Assembly (NCBI GenBank): GCA_938038175.1
Contig: CALHRQ010000195.1
Location: 1 to 37,182 of the forward strand
Length of the DNA: 37,182 bases
Origin: an uncultured Granulosicoccaceae bacterium
Lineage (GTDB): Bacteria > Pseudomonadota > Gammaproteobacteria > Granulosicoccales > Granulosicoccaceae
Direction of reading: 5' to 3'
Part shown: positions 29,928-37,182 of the stretch, one piece after another
How the letters are laid out: each line of letters opens with the position of its first letter
Numbering within the stretch: the first letter of the stretch is position 1
Notes under the pieces: generated by a model
Told to the model about the DNA's origin: nothing
Databases searched by the model: none
What the model saw: the letters and a program-made list of their open reading frames with translations, nothing else
Program-made: the position numbers and the translations under genes

Positions 29928-32285
29928 CATACGTTGAGCGTTAAACTCGATACGCTTTTTTCGCCAAACAAGCGCTATAAATAAATAACCAAAAAACGCA
30001 AAACCGACTCCACCACTAGCAGCAGCAGGCTGGCTGACATTAGGTGAACTATCGTCATGCTGAGTAGCCGATAGCAACACTGAGCTATTCGCGGATTGAG
30101 AATCCAGATCATAAACAACTGTGTTGTTTGAAGGTTCAAAATCCTGCGTACCACTGGGCTGTAGTTGTGCGGTGATAACCGCATTTTGTGACAACTCTGC
30201 ATTCACCACCAGGCTCATTTCGCGTTGCTCTCCCGGCTGCAAAGATCCGATAACACACTGGGCACTGGTTGGTGTGATCGAGCGACAACCAGCTGGCCAT
30301 TCCACAAGACCTTGCATACTTGTTTCGATGCTCAAGGTAGCATCAGTTACCAGAGCAGCATCTGAATTTCGCGTGGTGAATACAATATAGTCGCTACCAC
30401 CGGTCACACTTAAAGCCACATCGATCGCATTAACGAGACAACTCTTTGCGCGTGCTCCCGATAACATTTGCTCACTACAACTACTGAACTGTGTGGTGGT
30501 GGCGGCTGATATATTGGGCCACATTAATCGGGTGGAATCTTGATTACAAACAGTGTCGGTGTCATGCTGCGAACCCAGTGAATGACCTAACTCGTGTGTT
30601 ACTAACACATCACCAATGGCACTGGGTGTGATGATACCAACATCAAAACCATCTAAACGACATAGTGTATCGATCCATGCCAGACCCAGCGTTCGATCCG
30701 TCCGCTCTTTGCCAGTAAATAAGTAAGCGAGCGCACTGTCACTGAAGAAAGTTTTTTGCTTCAGTCGATAAGTACGAAAACTTTTCAGGTAGGTTTCCAA
30801 TGTAGCAGGTCCAGCTTCAATTGGATCGGCATCCTCATCACCATAAACCTGAACCTCATCCACTGCCAAGGCAATACCAAATTGACGATACACACCGTCA
30901 GCGACATTGATTTGATTCAAGGCTGTTACTAAGCCGTTACCACCATGATATCGATCAAAAGCGCTGTCTATAACAACTGATATCGGTACCACACGCATAT
31001 CATTACTGCTTGCTGCAGAGCGTTTCGTTATAGTGGCCGAATCATCCAAAGGAATGGGCGTAACAATAGCGTCTTCAATTAAGTCGATGTCGGTTGATGT
31101 AGAGTCTATACGTGCAGCGGCTGAGCGGCGCACCGTTTTCATCGGCTGGTAGTAATCGAGTGTACCTGTAAGCGAATCTGACTTTAGTGTGTAACGTTTT
31201 CCATAGGCGAAGGCCGTGCCGGTTATAACATCATCAACCACTACTGCTCTGACCCATGACTCAGGATCACCAACCACCCGCCCTGTAAATATGCCCGCTG
31301 CAGGTGGCTGTGCATCCTGCAAAACACCATCGACCCAGGATGCCTCCTGCGTTAACAATCCCGGCGTAAGATCCAACTCAAGATCAACACCATCAACATT
31401 GACACTGACGCGCATTGCACCGTTATCTGAGACTGCCTGCAAGTTCATGGTGCTGGCATTATCAAGATGCCGCTCCAGTATCTCAAGGCGACGATCAGCT
31501 CTGTCATACCAGTAGCGCGACAGCACATTACCCTCTGGCAGGCTAAAACCAAAAGGCAGAGAAACCGCCGTGTGCCGCTTGCGTAACGTTATCAGTGCTT
31601 CGCGCGCAGCATCGGTATTGCCCAATTGCTCCAGCGCGATTGCATCAAGATAATCTGCCGAATCTGTATAGGCTGATTCACCGAACTCTGCCCGTAAAAC
31701 CGCAAGTGTTGAGCGCGCAGCCTGGAAGTCAAATCGCTGCATAATCTGCACATAGGCTTTTAGGTATATAGCATCATCTCTTAAGCTGCTTTGCGGATAT
31801 TGGGCGATAATAAAATCCAGCGTGCTAAGTGCAGACTCAATATCATTAGAGTCTTGTTTATCGAGCGCAGAGAGATAATGATTTAGTGCATTACCCGCAT
31901 CATCCGCTTCGTGCAAGACAGCAATACGGGTTTGCACTGAAGAAATTCTTTCATATTCGGGGTAACGCGCCTGTATGGATCGTAGCGTTTTTAACGCTGA
32001 GCTGAATTCTCGAGAATCAATCAGCGACAATGCCTCAGTGTACAAAGTTGCTGCGTCAGCAATTGGGTTTGCAGCATTATCTGATTGTGCAAATGCTGCG
32101 TGAGCCGTAAACAGCAAAACTAAAAAGGCAGCATAAGCGATACGAAAACCCGCGCGCGTGAGCGCAACACCTTTACTGAGCAAATCATTTTTACTGAATA
32201 AGTTACTGTACACGAACAATCCCAGAGCACGATTTGCCACGACCACAACACTGAAAAGCTGGCAAATATTCAACAGAGGTTTCAT
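29862..32285 (-). CDS. ADAM/reprolysin (M12B)-like zinc metalloprotease with N-terminal helical repeats and GlyGly-CTERM-like tail
   Basis: Signal peptide AFLVLLFTAHAAFA; TPR-like repeats; propeptide-like VDLELDLTPGLL...GIFTGRVVGDPESWVRAVVVDDVITGTAFAYGKRYTLK; HELGHSLGSQHD (HExxHxxGxxHD, 30561-30596), then FSSCS; C-terminal SGGVGFAFFGYLFIALVWRKKR (29952-30014). Actual start probably downstream of 32285. Confidence 0.8.
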   Translation of the reverse strand: MKPLLNICQLFSVVVVANRALGLFVYSNLFSKNDLLSKGVALTRAGFRIAYAAFLVLLFTAHAAFAQSDNAANPIADAATLYTEALSLIDSREFSSALKTLRSIQARYPEYERISSVQTRIAVLHEADDAGNALNHYLSALDKQDSNDIESALSTLDFIIAQYPQSSLRDDAIYLKAYVQIMQRFDFQAARSTLAVLRAEFGESAYTDSADYLDAIALEQLGNTDAAREALITLRKRHTAVSLPFGFSLPEGNVLSRYWYDRADRRLEILERHLDNASTMNLQAVSDNGAMRVSVNVDGVDLELDLTPGLLTQEASWVDGVLQDAQPPAAGIFTGRVVGDPESWVRAVVVDDVITGTAFAYGKRYTLKSDSLTGTLDYYQPMKTVRRSAAARIDSTSTDIDLIEDAIVTPIPLDDSATITKRSAASSNDMRVVPISVVIDSAFDRYHGGNGLVTALNQINVADGVYRQFGIALAVDEVQVYGDEDADPIEAGPATLETYLKSFRTYRLKQKTFFSDSALAYLFTGKERTDRTLGLAWIDTLCRLDGFDVGIITPSAIGDVLVTHELGHSLGSQHDTDTVCNQDSTRLMWPNISAATTTQFSSCSEQMLSGARAKSCLVNAIDVALSVTGGSDYIVFTTRNSDAALVTDATLSIETSMQGLVEWPAGCRSITPTSAQCVIGSLQPGEQREMSLVVNAELSQNAVITAQLQPSGTQDFEPSNNTVVYDLDSQSANSSVLLSATQHDDSSPNVSQPAAASGGVGFAFFGYLFIALVWRKKRIEFNAQRMLALFKWPLYQRDTSILRLSVS

Positions 32286-32333
32286 CGAAAACGTTACTCT
32301 CTCTAATCCATCGACTTGAATTCAACTATCGAT

Positions 32334-32963
32334 TTAACCGTTAGCAGCTGGTTTTTTTTCTTCAGCCACTTGGCCCTGATCAAAGAAGCTCAGCACGTCT
32401 CGGCAGTTTAAAAAGGCCTTTTCAATTTCCTCAGGGCTCGGCTTGGGTTGCTGTTCCAAGGTATCCAGAATGCGCGCCTCTTGCCGCGCTTGCTCCACTT
32501 TCTGATGCACTTGTTCCAAGGCACTATTCAAGGCATCAGAAATTTCTGAAAATTCGCGCGCATCACCCGAACGCAAACGCACATCAAGATTACCTTTGCC
32601 AATTTCATCAAGAACACGCCTGATTGCGAGCAAGGGGCTACCCAGCTTTCGCATAATGTAAACGCCAATCATTACTGTGACTAAGGCATTAACAACCAGC
32701 ATGATCACTAACCATTTGGTCATCACTTCGGAGGCGGATGGCACACTATCGTTAATGAGTTGCAAATCTTCTGAAGCAAACAACAGTGGCGCTGTACCCT
32801 GCACTAGCTGACCTAATATGTTGTGATAGAAAATACCGAGAATGATTGTCGACTGAACAATAAAAAACAGTGTCAGCCAGAGCACCCTGCGGATCTGGCG
32901 CATTTGGAAGGCCTTGTCACGAATAAGTGACAACGGAAATACAGCATCTGATGAACGCGCCAT
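32334..32963 (-). CDS. Two-TM HAMP-domain membrane protein without an obvious output domain
   Basis: TMs VLWLTLFFIVQSTIILGIFY and WLVIMLVVNALVTVMIGVYIM followed by HAMP-like GSPLLAIRRVLDEIGKGNLDVRLRSGDAREFSEISDALNSALEQV, then coiled coil and end. Start placed at MARSSDAVF (32963). Confidence 0.75.
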   Translation of the reverse strand: MARSSDAVFPLSLIRDKAFQMRQIRRVLWLTLFFIVQSTIILGIFYHNILGQLVQGTAPLLFASEDLQLINDSVPSASEVMTKWLVIMLVVNALVTVMIGVYIMRKLGSPLLAIRRVLDEIGKGNLDVRLRSGDAREFSEISDALNSALEQVHQKVEQARQEARILDTLEQQPKPSPEEIEKAFLNCRDVLSFFDQGQVAEEKKPAANG

Positions 32964-33100
32964 AGCAAAACCCGGAAAATTAGACAAACAGGAATGACTA
33001 AAAAATCGGCTTTGCAGCGATTTACTTGATCTTAAGCACACAAGGGCTGGTGCTGAGTGGGATATTCACAGCCTCTTTGTAGAACGGTTCACAATTTAGC

Positions 33101-33130
33101 AGGCTTGCGTTCGAGGTAAAACGCAAGCCT
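33101..33130. terminator. Candidate terminator hairpin downstream of DAHP synthase
   Basis: aggcttgcgt-tcgaggtaaa-acgcaagcct, 10-bp perfect stem; followed by TTTT only on the plus strand. Confidence 0.45.
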
Positions 33131-33156
33131 TTTGTCGACATACTGCGCGTTAGGGA

Positions 33157-33179
33157 TAGCCTCTAAACAGCAGAGGCTA
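33157..33179. other. 8-bp stem-loop immediately downstream of DAHP synthase stop
   Basis: tagcctct-aaacagc-agaggcta. Confidence 0.5.
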
Positions 33180-33185
33180 CTTAAG

Positions 33186-34241
33186 CTATTTAAGACGGCG
33201 TGCTGCTGTTGCTTTAGCAAGCTGCTCAAGCAAAGGCGTTGTATCTTCCCATGCCAGACAAGCGTCTGTAACGCTTTTGCCACGCACTAGCGGAGAGGCT
33301 TCGGGGCTCTGTGCTCCTTCAACAAGATTACTTTCGATCATCACACCCATGATGCGTTTGTCACCATCAGAGAGTTGGGCGCAAATATCTCGACAAACAT
33401 AACTTTGACGCTGATGTTTTTTACGTGAGTTGGCATGGCTGCAGTCGATCATGACGTACTCAGGCAAGCCAGCCTTTGCAAGCATGGCACAGGCATCATC
33501 AACAGATGCCGCATCATAGTTAGTGCTGGCTTTTCCACCCCTCAAAATTAAATGGCAATCCGGATTGCCCGCTGTTTGAAAAATGGCAGATCGACCTTCT
33601 TTTGTCACAGACAAGAAATTATGCGGGTTGAGTGCAGCCCCTATGGCATCAACCGCAATTTGCATACTGCCAGCCGTGCCATTTTTAAAACCAACCGGAC
33701 AAGACAAACCCGATGCCAGCTCTCTATGTCCCTGGCTCTCGGTGGTGCGCGCACCTATCGCACCCCAACCAACAAGGTCTGCGATAAACTGTGGGCTGAT
33801 CAGATCAAGATACTCAACCCCGGCTGGCAGGCCCAAATCGTTAATGCTAGCCAGCAGTGTGCGCGCCATTCGCAGACCTTTGTTTATTTGAAAGCTATTA
33901 TCCATCTCTGGATCGTTGATTAGCCCCTTCCATCCGATAGTTGTGCGCGGCTTTTCAAAATACACTCTCATGATGATGCACAAATCATCTTCGTAACGCT
34001 GCTTTAGCTTTACTAAATTGGCGGCATACTCACTGGCGGCATCCGGGTCATGTATCGAACACGGACCCACAACCACAACAACGCGATCGTCCTTACCACT
34101 GAGCATATTGCCAACGGCCTGACGCGCATTGGTCACCGTATTTTCAGCCACTGATGTGACAGGAATTTCTTCGATTAAGGCTTCAGGGCTGTTTAGCTCC
34201 TTTGTTGCCGTGATCCTCAGATCGTCTGTACGTGCATTCAT
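33186..34241 (-). CDS. 3-deoxy-7-phosphoheptulonate synthase, class I (AroF/G/H type)
   Basis: VVVVVGPCSIHDPDAASEYA, RVYFEKPRTTIGWKGLINDP, GARTTESQGHRELASGLSCPVGFKNGT, MIDCSHANSRKKH. Confidence 0.97.
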   Translation of the reverse strand: MNARTDDLRITATKELNSPEALIEEIPVTSVAENTVTNARQAVGNMLSGKDDRVVVVVGPCSIHDPDAASEYAANLVKLKQRYEDDLCIIMRVYFEKPRTTIGWKGLINDPEMDNSFQINKGLRMARTLLASINDLGLPAGVEYLDLISPQFIADLVGWGAIGARTTESQGHRELASGLSCPVGFKNGTAGSMQIAVDAIGAALNPHNFLSVTKEGRSAIFQTAGNPDCHLILRGGKASTNYDAASVDDACAMLAKAGLPEYVMIDCSHANSRKKHQRQSYVCRDICAQLSDGDKRIMGVMIESNLVEGAQSPEASPLVRGKSVTDACLAWEDTTPLLEQLAKATAARRLK

Positions 34242-34394
34242 GATCGGTTCTTTTATTGTCCTTCGAATAAGCGCGGCAGATTCGCCACCATTACGCTATT
34301 AACTGTTTAGGTTTGATGTTCAGATAGTTCGTATTCTGTTGCGATTGCTCAGGTCTTGTGCTTGTTGCTTAATATACTATTTTTAATTCAGTTT

Positions 34395-35027
34395 TCAGCC
34401 AGACATTTTAACTGCAGCGTTGAGCTGATCAATCAGAGCGCCAATCTGGTGGCTATGGGTTTTCATAGCGACACGATTAACAACCAGTCTAGAGCTTATA
34501 TCAGCAATATGTTCAAGCGGTACAAGGCCATTGGCTTTAAGTGTTGCACCAGTGTCAACAACATCTACGATGAGATCACATAACTTGACCAGGGGTGCAA
34601 GCTCCATTGAGCCGTACAGCTTTATGATTTCAACTTGCCTGGCCTGGGCTGCAAAATGCGCTCGCGCGCAGTTACTGTACTTTGTCGCAACCCTTAACCG
34701 CTGAGTAGAATCAAGATTGGTATCGGGATAACCCGCCACCATTAACTTGCAACACGCTATGTTCAAGTCAATCGGTTCCAGCAAACCCTCACCACCATGC
34801 TCCATTAACACATCCTTCCCCACGACACCTACATGCGCACCGCCGTGTTGAACATAGGTCGGAACATCTGATGCACGCACAACCAGAAATTGCACATCTG
34901 GCAAATTGGCTGGCAAAATCAGTTTGCGTGACTTGTCTGGGTGTTCAGTTGGAACAACGCCAGCTGCTTCGAACAAAGGCAGCGTTTCATCAAAAATACG
35001 TCCCTTGGACAGGGCAATGTTTAACAC
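34395..35027 (-). CDS. hisG: ATP phosphoribosyltransferase, short (HisZ-dependent) form
   Basis: [58 protein letters not shown]; 210 aa lacks C-terminal regulatory domain. Confidence 0.97.
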   Translation of the reverse strand: MLNIALSKGRIFDETLPLFEAAGVVPTEHPDKSRKLILPANLPDVQFLVVRASDVPTYVQHGGAHVGVVGKDVLMEHGGEGLLEPIDLNIACCKLMVAGYPDTNLDSTQRLRVATKYSNCARAHFAAQARQVEIIKLYGSMELAPLVKLCDLIVDVVDTGATLKANGLVPLEHIADISSRLVVNRVAMKTHSHQIGALIDQLNAAVKMSG

Positions 35028-35038
35028 TTGCAGCTACC

Positions 35039-36331
<1,293 letters not shown>

Positions 36332-36408
36332 TTAATGCTTGCCAAATTACGTGCACAATGGATAAACCAGGGTGCGTAACACTGCGATCAGTTCGCAGAA
36401 TGACGCGA

Positions 36409-36789
36409 TTATATCAGGGTGTCGACCTGACAGACCTCAGCGAGTTGCTGTAAAGAGGAAGGAATGTTTCGTATTTCGATGGTGTGGCCGGCACGTTTGG
36501 CAATCCCGGTCCACTCCAGCATCAAAGCCAGCCCAGCACTGTTGGCCTCAGTGACGCCTTCAAGATCAATAAGCAAATGCGCTTGCTCGCCAACTGAGTG
36601 GCCAGAAGCGTCGCCCTCTGAACGGATAGCCGATCTGCTATGAGAACTGCCAAAGCTGTTACCGATCGCTTCTGCCACTTGTTCAAGCGCTGCAGGTGCG
36701 CTTTGAAAGTTTAACGGGCCACTGACAAAGCATTGGCCAGCATCAACTCTGATAGTCAGAGCAGAGGTCTTTAAATCAGGATTCGCCAT
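36409..36789 (-). CDS. mlaB: STAS-domain protein, MlaB-like
   Basis: LLIDLEGVTEANSAGLALMLEWTGIAKRAGHTIEIRNIPSSLQQLAEVCQVDTLI; start at MANPDLK overlaps the mlaC end. Confidence 0.85.
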   Translation of the reverse strand: MANPDLKTSALTIRVDAGQCFVSGPLNFQSAPAALEQVAEAIGNSFGSSHSRSAIRSEGDASGHSVGEQAHLLIDLEGVTEANSAGLALMLEWTGIAKRAGHTIEIRNIPSSLQQLAEVCQVDTLI

Positions 36790-37182
36790 TTTTATCCTTG
36801 ATCGTACCGAGCAACCCTTCGATGCCACCTTTTTCGATTTCATTAGCAAAAGCGGTGCGGTAACTTGTCACCAAACTGATGTTATTGACTTCAATGTCGT
36901 AGATCAGCCAGCCACTTTTTTCGCGCAACTTGTATAAAACGGGTACGTTATTGCCGCCCGATTGCTTAAAGATCGACCTTACGACAGCGCGATCATCACG
37001 CTTTTCTGGCTTGAACGGTTTAAATTCAATTTCTTCACCGCTGTACTCAGTCAATGCATCGGTGTAAGTGTTGAGCAGCAGTTTTTGAAATTCTGTAACC
37101 AACTCGGTTTTTTGCTCTCCACTGGCCCGGCGCCAGTGCTTACCGACTGCGAGCTTGGTCATGGTGCTGAAATCGAGATTGG
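36776..37182 (-). CDS. mlaC: Phospholipid-binding protein MlaC (N-terminus beyond window)
   Basis: TKLAVGKHWRRASGEQKTELVTEFQKLLLNTYTDAL...DIEVNNISLVTSYRTAFANEIEKGGIEGLLGTIKDKN; open frame to window end. Confidence 0.93.
   Translation of the reverse strand, partial: NLDFSTMTKLAVGKHWRRASGEQKTELVTEFQKLLLNTYTDALTEYSGEEIEFKPFKPEKRDDRAVVRSIFKQSGGNNVPVLYKLREKSGWLIYDIEVNNISLVTSYRTAFANEIEKGGIEGLLGTIKDKNGES

Noticed and set aside
33089-33283. 64-aa minus ORF downstream of DAHP synthase
   Set aside because: Mostly out-of-frame overlap with the DAHP synthase 3' end and through the stem-loops.

Overview
The window is gammaproteobacterial, judging by gene order and protein families. Nearly all of it is a compact, mostly minus-strand division and cell-wall locus with its usual flanks. 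From left to right it carries: the secA N-terminus (partial), a plus-strand dciA/DUF721-like gene, lpxC, ftsZ, ftsA, ftsQ, ddl, murC, ftsW, murD, mraY, murF, murE, ftsI, ftsL, rsmH, mraZ, the RNase P RNA gene, rsmI, and plus-strand lpoA and yraN. These are followed by sspB-sspA, petC-petB-petA (cytochrome bc1), a Nif3-family gene, a plus-strand degS/htrA-like gene, a large ADAM/reprolysin-like metalloprotease, a HAMP-only membrane protein, a class I DAHP synthase, hisG, murA, mlaB and mlaC (partial). No mobile element, CRISPR array or tRNA could be supported. The most unusual protein is the 29862-32285 metalloprotease. It combines a helical-repeat N-terminus, an ADAM-propeptide-like segment, an HELGHSLGSQHD metzincin site and a GlyGly-CTERM-like sorting tail whose 3' end overlaps degS antisense. 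Other points of interest are: murG missing from its usual slot; a putative three-repeat MraZ box; yraN apparently starting at AUC behind a perfect Shine-Dalgarno; a possible non-AUG degS start with a very short divergent gap to nif3; a large in-frame insertion in DciA; a 14-bp perfect inverted repeat and a small TM ORF upstream of petABC; and several short tandem repeats. All calls are made by eye, with no database search.
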